Assembly (NCBI GenBank): GCA_964438865.1
Contig: CAYTMI010000006.1
Span: forward strand, 1-64,000
Direction of reading: 5' to 3'
Source: G016234445 sp964438865
Lineage (GTDB): Bacteria; Chloroflexota; Dehalococcoidia; Tepidiformales; Tepidiformaceae
Length of the DNA stretch: 64,000 nt
The notes under the pieces are model-generated. The model searched no databases and was not told the DNA's origin. It was given only the letters and a program-made list of their open reading frames with translations. The translations under genes and the position numbers were made by a program. Of the stretch, positions 31,788 to 41,437 are shown one piece after another; position 1 is the stretch's first letter; every line of letters starts with the position of its first letter.

Positions 31788-32849
31788 TCAGCGCTCCGGG
31801 GTGGGAAAGAGGCCGACGAGGTTTTCTTCTTCCGTCGGGAGGCTGCGCTTGATCACTTCGAGGTGGTCCAGAGCGACGCCGGCGCCGATCGCGACGCATT
31901 CGAGGGGATTGTCGGCGACGTAGCAGGGCACACCTGTCTCCTGGGTCAGGAGTTCGTCCATGTGGCGGAGGAGGGCGCCCCCGCCGGTGAGGACGATGCC
32001 GCGGTCGATGACGTCGGCGGCGAGTTCAGGCGGGGTCTTTTCGAGGACGGCGCGGACGGTCTGAACGATGGTGCCAAGGCAGTCCTGGATGGCCTGTGCG
32101 ACTTCGAGGCTGTTGAGGGTGATGGTCTTGGGGAGGCCGCTTAACTGGTCGCGGCCGCGAACCTGGGTGCTCAGCCCTTCGTCGATAGGGATGGCGCTGC
32201 CGATCGCGATCTTGATCTCTTCGGCGGTCCTTTCGCCGATGATGAGGTTGTGACGGCGCCGGACGTAGGCCATAACCGCCTCATCGATGCGGTCGCCTGC
32301 CATGCGGACGGATTCGCTGACGACGATGCCGTAGAGGGAGATGACGGCGGCTTCGGTGCGGCCGCCGCCGATGTTGACGATCATGTTCCCGCGGGCGGTG
32401 CCGATGGGGATGCGCGCGCCGATGGCGGCCGCCAACGGTTCGGGCACGAGGTGCGCGGGCTTGCGGCCGCCCGCCTGTTCTGCAGCATCGCGGACCGCGC
32501 GCTGTTCCACGCTGGTGACGCCGGCGGGCACCGTCACCATCACCTCCGGGCGGATGAGGTTGAAACGCCCGGTGATAAGGCCGATGAAGTAGCGAAGCAT
32601 CGCCTCGGTCGTCAGGTAGTCGGCGATGACGCCATCGCGCATGGGGCGAATGACACTGATCGAACCGGGCGTCCTGCCCTGCATGGCGCGGGCCTCCCTG
32701 CCGACGGCGACGATGGCGTTGTCACGATTGTGGCGGGCAACGACCGAGGGTTCGTTGACGACGATGCCATGGCCCTTCACGTAGACAAGGATGTTCGCCG
32801 TGCCGAGGTCGATCCCGGCTTTTTTCGAGGAAAGGAATTCCAGGGCCAT
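31788..32849 (-). CDS. mreB: Rod-shape-determining actin homologue MreB/Mbl
   Basis: 353 residues. Actin-fold motifs are clear: phosphate-1 GIDLGTANILVYVKG, RPMRDGVIADY, VPAGVTSVEQRAVRDAAEQAG, the phosphate-2 NIGGGRTEAAVISL and the adenosine loop GIVLTGGGALLRHMD. MreB filaments guide cell-wall synthesis at the inner membrane. The gene overlaps the murA stop by one base (TGATG), so filament and wall-precursor synthesis are coupled; mreC and mreD do not follow. It ends the long atp-murA-mreB run. Confidence 0.95.
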   Translation of the reverse strand: MALEFLSSKKAGIDLGTANILVYVKGHGIVVNEPSVVARHNRDNAIVAVGREARAMQGRTPGSISVIRPMRDGVIADYLTTEAMLRYFIGLITGRFNLIRPEVMVTVPAGVTSVEQRAVRDAAEQAGGRKPAHLVPEPLAAAIGARIPIGTARGNMIVNIGGGRTEAAVISLYGIVVSESVRMAGDRIDEAVMAYVRRRHNLIIGERTAEEIKIAIGSAIPIDEGLSTQVRGRDQLSGLPKTITLNSLEVAQAIQDCLGTIVQTVRAVLEKTPPELAADVIDRGIVLTGGGALLRHMDELLTQETGVPCYVADNPLECVAIGAGVALDHLEVIKRSLPTEEENLVGLFPTPER

Positions 32850-34132
32850 CAGGCGCGCTCAATCTGGACGCCCAGCGCCCGAAGCTTGTCGTCGAGGTGT
32901 TCATAGCCGCGGTCGAGGTGGTAGACCTCGTCGATGACGGTCTGGCCCTGGGCTACAAGGGCGGCGAGAAGGACGGCGGCGCCGGCGCGGACGTCGAGGG
33001 CCCGGACGTGGGTGCCGTGGAGCTTTGTCGGGCCGCTGACGATGGCGGAGGAGCCGGTGCTGACGATTTCGGCGCCCATCTTGCGAAGTTCGCCGACGTA
33101 GAGCATGCGGTTGTCGAACACCCGCTCGTGGATGATGGAGACACCGGTGGCCTGGGTTAGGAGCGCCGCCATCGGGGCGTGAAGGTCGGTGGCGAGCCCC
33201 GGATAGGGGAGCGCCTGGAAGCTGGTGGCCGTGATCTCGCCACGACGGGAGACGCGCAGGCCTCCTTCGCAAGTTTCGATGGTAGCGCCGACCGCCCGGA
33301 GTTTCGCCAGGAGGGCGTCCATGACGGAGACCGGGGCGTCCTGGAGTTCGAGTTCACCGCCGGTCATGACGGCGGCGATGGCGAACGTCCCGGCCTCGAT
33401 GCGGTCCGGCATGACAGCAATCTCGGCGCCGTGGAGTTCCGGCACGCCCTCGACTTCGAGCATCTGGCTGCCAATGCCGGAGACGCGCCCGCCCATCGCG
33501 TTCAGGAGGTGGCAGACTTCCTGGACTTCGGGTTCTGTGGCGGCGTTGACGATGGTGGTGTGGCCCCGGGCCAGAGCAGCGGCCATCATCACGTTCTGGG
33601 TGCCTGAGACCGAAGGATAGTCCATGAAGACGCGGGCGCCACGAAGGCTCCCGGGGCCGCCGGGCGCCTCGGCGACGAAGCGCTCTCCCTGGCGGCTGAC
33701 GTTCGCGCCCATGGCCTGGAAGCCACCGAGATGCACATCGATCGGGCGCTGGCCGATGACGTCGCCGCCGGGTGGCGAAGAAGACGCGAAACCGTGGCGG
33801 GCGAGCAGGGGGCCCATGATCTGGAACGAGGCGCGGTTTTCGGTGATCAGCTCGGTGGGGGCTTCGAAGACGTTGACGCCGCGAGCGTTGATCCGGAGAC
33901 GGCCCAGGCCGTTGCGTTCGATGGAGGCGCCGATGCTGGTGAGGAGTTCGCCAAGGGTGTCGACGTCGCTAATCGCCGGGACGTTCGTGAGGACGACATC
34001 GTCGTCGGTGAGCAGTGATGCGCACATCTGGGCGAGGGCGGCATTCTTTGCGCCGGAGATGCGGACGGCGCCGCGCAGTACCGAACCGCCCTGGACAACG
34101 TACCTGGGGCCGCGCGCGCGCTGAGTGGTCAT
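32849..34132 (-). CDS. murA: UDP-N-acetylglucosamine 1-carboxyvinyltransferase with Cys-to-Asp active site
   Basis: About 427 residues. It catalyses the first committed step of peptidoglycan synthesis. Family marks: GGSVLRGAVRISGAKNAAL, ENRASFQIMGPLLARHG, IGQRPIDVHLGGFQAMGA and DYPSVSGTQNVMMAA. The catalytic loop reads PPGGDVIG: the Cys that fosfomycin alkylates (Cys115 in E. coli) is Asp here (residue 124), as in Mycobacterium tuberculosis and Chlamydia MurA, which are intrinsically fosfomycin resistant. ATG 34132 is preferred to an upstream in-frame TTG at 34171. It lies 113 nt after atpC, possibly with its own promoter (TATCCT 9 nt before the ATG). Confidence 0.95.
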   Translation of the reverse strand: MTTQRARGPRYVVQGGSVLRGAVRISGAKNAALAQMCASLLTDDDVVLTNVPAISDVDTLGELLTSIGASIERNGLGRLRINARGVNVFEAPTELITENRASFQIMGPLLARHGFASSSPPGGDVIGQRPIDVHLGGFQAMGANVSRQGERFVAEAPGGPGSLRGARVFMDYPSVSGTQNVMMAAALARGHTTIVNAATEPEVQEVCHLLNAMGGRVSGIGSQMLEVEGVPELHGAEIAVMPDRIEAGTFAIAAVMTGGELELQDAPVSVMDALLAKLRAVGATIETCEGGLRVSRRGEITATSFQALPYPGLATDLHAPMAALLTQATGVSIIHERVFDNRMLYVGELRKMGAEIVSTGSSAIVSGPTKLHGTHVRALDVRAGAAVLLAALVAQGQTVIDEVYHLDRGYEHLDDKLRALGVQIERA

Positions 34133-34245
34133 TCGCAGTTGAGGATAGGCCCCGTCGATTCGTTGGGGCAAACGAACGGCCCGTGGGCAGCGGGCGGGCT
34201 GCCGACACGGGCCGATAGTGATACGAACGGGGCGCCCGGCGGGAC

Positions 34246-34692
34246 TTACCGCGGGCCGGGCGACGGATAGCCGAGGCGGCGCTTCCGGCCCGCCACCCTC
34301 AGCCTGACGGACGAGCGCTGCAAGGAAGCCAGGGCGCGAGCCAGGTCGATGTCGCCGCCGTGACCTTCCCGGGCGGCGCGGACGCGGCCTTCGGCACGGG
34401 CGCGGGCCTCCTCGGCGCGGGCGAGGTCGATCTCCTCGGCGGATTCGGCGGCATCGGCGAGGATGGTAACGCGGTCGTTGCGGACTTCCATGAAGCCGCC
34501 GGTGATCGCGAAGCTTTCCTCGTCGTTACCGCGACGGAAGACGAGTTCGCCGGGGGCGAGCGTCGTCATCAGGGGGGCGTGGCGGGGAAGAATGCCCAGC
34601 TGGCCTTCTGTCCCCGGCACGATGAGCACGTCGACGCCCGATTCGGTCCGCACGACTCGCTCGGCAGTGACGATTTCGACGGTGAGCGGCAC
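34246..34692 (-). CDS. atpC: F1F0 ATP synthase epsilon subunit
   Basis: 148 residues. The N-terminal beta sandwich is clear: MPLTVEIVTAERVV, VPGTEGQLGILPRHAPLMTTL, GFMEVRNDRVTILAD. The helical C terminus (EEIDLARAEEARARAEGRVRA) is present and ends in a basic extension. It is part of the central stalk and couples and inhibits F1. The gene follows atpD with a 5-nt gap. Confidence 0.95.
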   Translation of the reverse strand: MPLTVEIVTAERVVRTESGVDVLIVPGTEGQLGILPRHAPLMTTLAPGELVFRRGNDEESFAITGGFMEVRNDRVTILADAAESAEEIDLARAEEARARAEGRVRAAREGHGGDIDLARALASLQRSSVRLRVAGRKRRLGYPSPGPR

Positions 34693-34697
34693 GGCCT

Positions 34698-36110
34698 TTA
34701 GACCTCGACCAGCTTCCGGCCCTGCTCGACCGCCATGTCGATGTTGCCGGTCATGTAGAACGCCTGCTCGGGGAGGCCGTCGTGCTTGCCGTCGAGAATC
34801 TCCTTGAAGCCGCGGATGGTTTCGCGGATCGAGACGTACTGGCCCTTCGAACCAGTGAACTGCTCGGCGACGAACATCGGCTGGGTCAGGAAGCGCTGAA
34901 TCTTGCGGGCACGGGCGACGGTGAGCTTGTCTTCGTCGGAGAGTTCATCGATGCCGAGGATGGCGATGATGTCCTGGAGGTCCTTGTAGCGCTGGAGCAC
35001 CGTCTGGACGCTGCGGGCGACGTCGTAGTGTTCCTGGCCGACGATGCGGGGGTCGAGAGCGCGGGAGAAGGACGTGAGAGGGTCCATGGCAGGGAAGAGC
35101 GCCTGGGCCGCAAGAGCGCGCTCCAGCGCCACCACCGAGTCGAGGTGCCCGAAGGTGGTCGCGACGCCGGGGTCGGTGTAGTCGTCGGCGGGGACGTAGA
35201 TGGCCTGGAATGAGGTGATCGAACCCTTGCGGGTGGAGGTGATGCGCTCTTGGAGGTCGCCCATTTCGGTGGCGAGGGTGGGCTGGTAGCCAACGGCGGA
35301 AGGCATGCGGCCGAGGAGCGCGGAGACTTCCATGCCGGCGAGGGTGTAGCGGTAGATGTTGTCGACGAAGAAGAGCACGTCGCGGCCCTCTTCGTCACGG
35401 AAGTATTCGGCCATGGTGAGGCCGGAAAGGGCGACGCGGAGGCGCACGCCGGGCGGTTCGTTCATCTGGCCGAAGACCATGGCCATCTTGGGGAGGACGC
35501 CCGATTCCCTCATCTCGTTCCAGAGGTCGTTGCCTTCGCGGGAGCGTTCGCCGACGCCGGCGAAGACGGAGTAGCCGCCGTGCTCGCGGGCGATGTTGGA
35601 GATGAGTTCCTGGATGACGACCGTCTTGCCGACGCCGGCGCCGCCGTAGAGGCCAACCTTGCCGCCGCGGACGAGGGGGGCGATAAGGTCGATGACCTTG
35701 ATACCGGTTTCGAGCACGGATGGCGCGGTTTCCAGTTCTTCGAAGGCCGGCGGGTCGCGGTGGATCTCCCAGCGGGGGGAGTCAGCGGCGGGTGCCGGGA
35801 GGTTGTCGATCGGGTCGCCCAGGACGTTGAACATGCGGCCGAGCGAGTTTTCGCCAACGGGGACGGCGATCGCCTTGCCGGTGTTGACGGCACGGGCGTC
35901 GCGGCGGAGGCCGTCGGTCGTGTCCATCGCAAGGCAGCGGACCCAGTTGTTGCCCAGGTGCTGCTGCACTTCGGTCACGAGGAATGCGCCGTCGGGGCGC
36001 TCAACGTTGACGGCGAAGTTGATCGCCGGGAGCTGTTCCGGGGGGAACTCGATGTCGAGCACCGTCCCGATAATCTGTACCACCCGTCCGTCGGCTGTGG
36101 CTGTCACCAT
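34698..36110 (-). CDS. atpD: F1F0 ATP synthase beta subunit
   Basis: 470 residues, the catalytic subunit. Walker A GGAGVGKTVVIQELI, the catalytic Glu in FAGVGERSREGNDLW, Walker B VLFFVDNIYRYT, DELSDEDKLTVARARKIQRFL and the family end region QAFYMTGNIDMAVE are all present. ATG 36110 has GGGAGG 8 nt upstream. Unusually, atpD does not directly follow atpG: genes for a crotonase and a HAD phosphatase lie between. Confidence 0.98.
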   Translation of the reverse strand: MVTATADGRVVQIIGTVLDIEFPPEQLPAINFAVNVERPDGAFLVTEVQQHLGNNWVRCLAMDTTDGLRRDARAVNTGKAIAVPVGENSLGRMFNVLGDPIDNLPAPAADSPRWEIHRDPPAFEELETAPSVLETGIKVIDLIAPLVRGGKVGLYGGAGVGKTVVIQELISNIAREHGGYSVFAGVGERSREGNDLWNEMRESGVLPKMAMVFGQMNEPPGVRLRVALSGLTMAEYFRDEEGRDVLFFVDNIYRYTLAGMEVSALLGRMPSAVGYQPTLATEMGDLQERITSTRKGSITSFQAIYVPADDYTDPGVATTFGHLDSVVALERALAAQALFPAMDPLTSFSRALDPRIVGQEHYDVARSVQTVLQRYKDLQDIIAILGIDELSDEDKLTVARARKIQRFLTQPMFVAEQFTGSKGQYVSIRETIRGFKEILDGKHDGLPEQAFYMTGNIDMAVEQGRKLVEV

Positions 36111-36134
36111 GGCAAAGACCTCCCGTCTCGGCGT

Positions 36135-36878
36135 TTAGTTCTTGGCGCCGAAGCCCTGAAGGCGTTCGGCCATATCCGGGCCTGCGCCCGGGCTTGTTCG
36201 ACGTTCGTACGCGAGCCCTTCGGCAAGCGTGTAGTGCTGTCCTTCGTTCACCAGGCGCTTGTCGGCGCGCAGGGTGTGCCAGGAGTTGCCGACGATTTCG
36301 GCGGCGAGGGCGGCGGTTGCGGCGGCAAGGTCGGCGTCGGCGACGCAGCGGTTGGCAAGACCAATGGCGGCGGCTTCGGGGCCAGCGAGGGGGCGCCCGC
36401 TGAACATCATCTCCTTCGCCCGGAGGGGTCCGATGCGGCGGGGGAGGCGCTGGCTCATGCCCCAGGTGGGGGTCATCGACCACTTGCCGTGGGTGTCGGC
36501 GAATCGGGCCGACTCCGCGCAGATGAGCAGGTCGCAGGCGAGGGCGAGTTCGAGCGCACCGGTGTAGCAGTGGCCATGGACGGAGGCGATGACCGGCTGG
36601 GGGAGCGCTTCGATGGCGTCCAGCGTCTCCGCCTGGAAGTGGGCCGATGGGGGGCGTTCCCCCGCCTGGATGGCGCGGATGTCGTTGCCGGCGGAGAAGG
36701 AGCGGCCGGTGCCGCGAAGGACGACACAACCGACGCTGTCCGTGGCCCCGGCAATCGCATCGAGGTGGGCGCGGAGTTCGAGGAAGAGCGCCGGGCTCAG
36801 GGCGTTGAGCGCCTCCGGCCGGTTGAGGGTGAGGGTGGCGACGCCGCCGCTGTCTTCGCGAAGCACGAGGCTGGTCAC
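36135..36878 (-). CDS. Crotonase-fold (enoyl-CoA hydratase/isomerase family) protein within the atp operon
   Basis: About 247 residues. Crotonase motifs: LVLREDSGGVATLTLNRPEALNALSP in part, the oxyanion-hole segments FSAGNDIRAI and GHCYTGALELALACDLLI. The first catalytic Glu (ALEL) is kept, but where hydratases have PE in the second active-site segment this protein has ADTHGKW, so hydration is doubtful and an isomerase, hydrolase or decarboxylase role is possible. The start is GTG at 36878, overlapping the TGA of the HAD gene (GTGA). It lies between atpG-HAD and atpD on the same strand, an unusual place. Confidence 0.85.
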   Translation of the reverse strand: MTSLVLREDSGGVATLTLNRPEALNALSPALFLELRAHLDAIAGATDSVGCVVLRGTGRSFSAGNDIRAIQAGERPPSAHFQAETLDAIEALPQPVIASVHGHCYTGALELALACDLLICAESARFADTHGKWSMTPTWGMSQRLPRRIGPLRAKEMMFSGRPLAGPEAAAIGLANRCVADADLAAATAALAAEIVGNSWHTLRADKRLVNEGQHYTLAEGLAYERRTSPGAGPDMAERLQGFGAKN

Positions 36879-37528
36879 GCGGGCACCCCCAGGATGTCTT
36901 CGAGGTTGACGTCGAGGAGCGACTCCAAAACGCGATGGGGGTCCGGCAGGGGCAGGCCACGGGTGAATTCGGTGAGCACCGCCCAGCACTCCATCCCGGC
37001 GTTGCGGGCGGACTGGATGCCGGCGGGGGCGTCCTCGATCGCGAGGCACTGTGCCGGGTCCACGCCGAGGCGGCTGGCGGCGAGCAGGTAGATGGCGGGG
37101 TGCGGCTTGCCTTCGTCGACGTCGCTGCCGGTGATGGTGACATCGAACGCGTCGTGGAGGCCGAGGCGGTCGAGGCAGGCTTCGACCCACGGCTGGATGC
37201 TGGAGGAGGCGACGGCGCGGGGGATCCCGGCCGATTCAAGGGCGCGGACGAACTCGACGGCGCCGGGGAGCGGCTCGCTGTGGGTGCGGTACTCGTCGAG
37301 GATCAGTCCCCGGTAGCGCTCGCTGTAGTAGTCCTTGGGGCGGCCGAGACCGAGGTCGCGGATCATTTCGCTCCAGCCGGATTTCGTGCCCATGTAGGGC
37401 TTGTACTCTTCCAGGGAAATGGCCCGGCCCTCTTCGCCAAGCAACTGGTTGACCGCGCGGAAGTGCAGCGGCTCGCCGTCCACGAGGACGCCGTCCATGT
37501 CGAAAATGACCGCCGCGAACCTTGCCAG
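36875..37528 (-). CDS. HAD-family phosphatase (beta-phosphoglucomutase-like), probable CTG start
   Basis: About 217 residues. The HAD nucleophile motif FDMDGVLVDGEP, motif II VASSSIQPW and motifs III/IV GKPHPAIY...CLAIEDAPAGIQSARNAGM are complete. The first ATG (37498) is the Met inside FDMDG, which would remove the nucleophilic Asp and first strand, so translation must start earlier. The only candidate before the frame enters atpG is CTG at 37528, 6 nt after GGAGG and 1 nt after the atpG stop. The substrate is unknown. It is coupled to atpG upstream and to the crotonase gene downstream. Confidence 0.82.
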   Translation of the reverse strand: MARFAAVIFDMDGVLVDGEPLHFRAVNQLLGEEGRAISLEEYKPYMGTKSGWSEMIRDLGLGRPKDYYSERYRGLILDEYRTHSEPLPGAVEFVRALESAGIPRAVASSSIQPWVEACLDRLGLHDAFDVTITGSDVDEGKPHPAIYLLAASRLGVDPAQCLAIEDAPAGIQSARNAGMECWAVLTEFTRGLPLPDPHRVLESLLDVNLEDILGVPA

Positions 37529-37529
37529 C

Positions 37530-38405
37530 CTATTCCTCCAGTGCCGCGGCCCCGCCGACGATGTCGAGCAGCTCGGTGGTGATCTGCTCCTGGCGCGCCT
37601 TGTTGTAGGTGAGGGTGAGGTCGCGCTGGATTTCGAGGGCGTTGTCGGTGGCGTTCTTCATCGCGACCATGCGGGCGGACTGCTCGCTCGCAGCCGATTC
37701 GAGCACCGCGGAGTAGATCTGCATCTCAATGTAGCGCGGCAGCAGGCGTTCGAGCACGAGCTCCGGGGAGGGTTCGAAAATGTACCCGGCGCGGAACTCC
37801 TCGGCCTGTTCCGGGGTGTCCATGGTGGGAGCCGCGATCGGCAGGATCTGGCGGACGGTGGGGCGCTGGTTCGCGGTGGACACGAACTGAGCGTAGCTCA
37901 GGTAGACGCGGTCGATCGTGCCCGCCAGGTAGTCCTGCATAATCACGCGGGAGATGGCGCTGGTCTCGGCCTGGGTGGGGTAGTCGCCCATGTCCGTGAA
38001 CTCGGCGGTGACGTGGGCGCGGGCGCGGACGAAGAAGTCCCGGCCCTTCTTGCCGACGGCGACGATGGAGGCGGGCTCGTCAGCGGTGGCGACAAACGTC
38101 CCGGCGCTGCGGTTGAGGTTGGAATTCAGGCCGCCGCAAAGGCCGCGGTTGGGGGTGATGTGGAGGACGCCGATGTTCTTGACGGGCCGCGATTCGAGGA
38201 GGGGGTGCCGGGCCTCGTCCTCGCCGGCGCCGGTGGCCAGCCCGGCGAGGACGAGTCGCAGCTTCTCCGCGTAGGGGCGCGACTGAAGGGCACGGTCCTG
38301 GGCGCGGCGCATCTTGGATGCGGCCACGAGTTGCAGGGCGTTCGTGATCTTCGTCGTGCTCTTGACGCTGGTGATGCGGCGCTTGAGTTCGCGAATCGTC
38401 GCCAT
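37530..38405 (-). CDS. atpG: F1F0 ATP synthase gamma subunit
   Basis: 291 residues, the rotor shaft. N-terminal MATIRELKRRITSVKSTTKITNAL and ASKMRRAQ, central GLCGGLNSNLNR and the C-terminal RMVAMKNATDNA with TLTYNKARQEQITTELLDIVGGA are diagnostic. It follows atpA by 83 nt and is immediately followed by the HAD gene. Confidence 0.97.
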   Translation of the reverse strand: MATIRELKRRITSVKSTTKITNALQLVAASKMRRAQDRALQSRPYAEKLRLVLAGLATGAGEDEARHPLLESRPVKNIGVLHITPNRGLCGGLNSNLNRSAGTFVATADEPASIVAVGKKGRDFFVRARAHVTAEFTDMGDYPTQAETSAISRVIMQDYLAGTIDRVYLSYAQFVSTANQRPTVRQILPIAAPTMDTPEQAEEFRAGYIFEPSPELVLERLLPRYIEMQIYSAVLESAASEQSARMVAMKNATDNALEIQRDLTLTYNKARQEQITTELLDIVGGAAALEE

Positions 38406-38488
38406 CGGCAGGTTCCCGTTTTGGTGTGGGCGGAGGACGTCCTCCGCCTGGCGTCATGGATTCCCGGGCATGCCCGGGGAAGGGCGGC

Positions 38489-39991
<1,503 letters not shown>

Positions 39992-40039
39992 TGCGGACCC
40001 TTCCTTACTTCACTTCTCGTTACAAAGTTGCCGGGCGGC

Positions 40040-40570
40040 TCAGCGCGCGCCCTGGAGTTCCCGCCGGAGCAGCCGGAGCCGCGTCCTGACGCTTCCGTCA
40101 ACCAGTTTGTCGCCCACCCGGACGACGACGCCGCCCAGGAGAGCGGGATCGACCGACGCCGTGGCGTGGACCCGCTTGCCCAGCGACTGGCTGAGCCGTT
40201 GCTCGATGGAGGCAACCTGCTCGGCGCTGAGGTCCACGGCGGCGGTGACCAGTGCGTGGGCGATGCCCTCGTGCTCATCGGCCATGCCGTTGAACGACCG
40301 TGCCACCGCCGCTGCCTCCAACGACCGCCCGCGCTGGACCAGCAGCTTCGCCAGGTTGATGGCGAGGGGCTGGACGTCCAGGATGCGTTCGACCATCGCG
40401 AGCCGGCGGTCGAGCGGGATGTGGCCATCGGCAAGCACCGGGGCAGCCTGGGAAGCGGTCAGTACCTGGGCGATGTCTGCCAGGTCCGACCGCCAGGCCG
40501 CCACGGTGCCGTTTTCGACGGCGATGGCGAAGACCGCCTGCGCGTACCGCTTCGGTGCATCTCCTGCCAT
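40040..40570 (-). CDS. atpH: F1F0 ATP synthase delta subunit
   Basis: 176 residues. Peripheral stalk protein linking F1 to the b subunits. N-terminal RYAQAVFAIAVENG and the C-terminal GGVVVRVGDKLVDGSVRTRL are typical. It starts 3 nt after atpF ends. Confidence 0.95.
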   Translation of the reverse strand: MAGDAPKRYAQAVFAIAVENGTVAAWRSDLADIAQVLTASQAAPVLADGHIPLDRRLAMVERILDVQPLAINLAKLLVQRGRSLEAAAVARSFNGMADEHEGIAHALVTAAVDLSAEQVASIEQRLSQSLGKRVHATASVDPALLGGVVVRVGDKLVDGSVRTRLRLLRRELQGAR

Positions 40571-40573
40571 TGG

Positions 40574-41083
40574 TCAGTTCCCGCCGAACGACGATTCGGC
40601 AAGCGTCTCGTCGATGATGCGCTGATGACCCTGGCGGTCGAGCGACTGGCCAATGACCTTTTCGGCGGCACGGACGGTGATGTCCGCGAACTCCCCCCGG
40701 AGGTCGGCGATGGCGCGGTCGCGTTCGAGCTGGATCTCGGCGCGGGCACGTTCGGTGGCTGCTTCGCGGTCGCGGCCTGCCTGCTCACGGGCCTCTGCCT
40801 GGATGCGGGTAGCGATCCCCTGGGCGTTGGCCACGAGTTCCTGGCCTTCCTTGCGGGCGGTATCCAGTTGACCCTGGATGTTCGCCTGCGCGGCGGCGGC
40901 TTCGGCTCGTGCGTTCTCAGCCGCGTTCAGGCCTTCGGAGATCCGCTGCTTGCGCTCGTCCAACATCTTGAGGATGGGCTTGTAGAGCGTAAGCCGGAGG
41001 ATCACCAGCAGGACCGCGAAGTTCGCGATCTGAGCGATGAGCTGGGGCAGGTTGAGACCGAGGGCTTCTACTGCCTGGCCCAT
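40574..41083 (-). CDS. atpF: F1F0 ATP synthase b subunit
   Basis: About 169 residues: one N-terminal membrane helix (LIAQIANFAVLLVILRLTLY) followed by a long charged coiled coil rich in Ala, Glu, Arg and Gln (LDERKQRISEGLNAAENARAE and onward). Forms the peripheral stalk. ATG 41083 is the start that places the membrane helix at the N terminus; the in-frame extension to 41179 overlaps atpE and is Ser-rich and not homologous. Confidence 0.95.
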   Translation of the reverse strand: MGQAVEALGLNLPQLIAQIANFAVLLVILRLTLYKPILKMLDERKQRISEGLNAAENARAEAAAAQANIQGQLDTARKEGQELVANAQGIATRIQAEAREQAGRDREAATERARAEIQLERDRAIADLRGEFADITVRAAEKVIGQSLDRQGHQRIIDETLAESSFGGN

Positions 41084-41105
41084 ACGGGCACCTCGTTCCT
41101 TTGAA

Positions 41106-41372
41106 CTAGATGACGAACGCGATGATGAGCGCCGAAAGCAGCGCGTAGATGCCGATGGCCTCGGCGAAGGCGACGCCAAGGATCATGTTCGTCTGGATGG
41201 CGGCACGGGCTTCGGGGTTGCGCCCGAGAGCTTCCATGGCCTTGCCGACGAGCATGCCGATGGCGAGGGCGGGGCCGATGCCACCGACCCCCATCGCGAT
41301 CCCGGCGCCGATGGCCTTCGCGCCATCCGCGTCGATCGCGAGCAAGAACGGCAGAATTGCGAGAACGTCCAT
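41106..41372 (-). CDS. atpE: F1F0 ATP synthase c subunit
   Basis: 88 residues forming two membrane helices joined by the polar loop GRNPEAR. The ion-carrying carboxylate is the Glu in GVAFAEAIGIYALLSAL. The Gln and Ser/Thr ligands of Na+-binding c rings are not evident, so proton coupling is more likely. Glycine-rich helix 1 (GAGIAMGVGGIGPALAIG) packs the ring. Confidence 0.96.
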   Translation of the reverse strand: MDVLAILPFLLAIDADGAKAIGAGIAMGVGGIGPALAIGMLVGKAMEALGRNPEARAAIQTNMILGVAFAEAIGIYALLSALIIAFVI

Positions 41373-41437
41373 GATCTGTTTCCTCCGGTGCGCCCCTGTC
41401 CCTGGCGCTGTTTGGGTTTGACTGTGAACAGGCCCCG

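Noticed and set aside
40574..41179. Longer b subunit starting at 41179
   Set aside because: The extra 32 residues overlap atpE, are Ser/Arg-rich and would precede the membrane anchor; ATG 41083 has a Shine-Dalgarno-like AGGAACGAGG.
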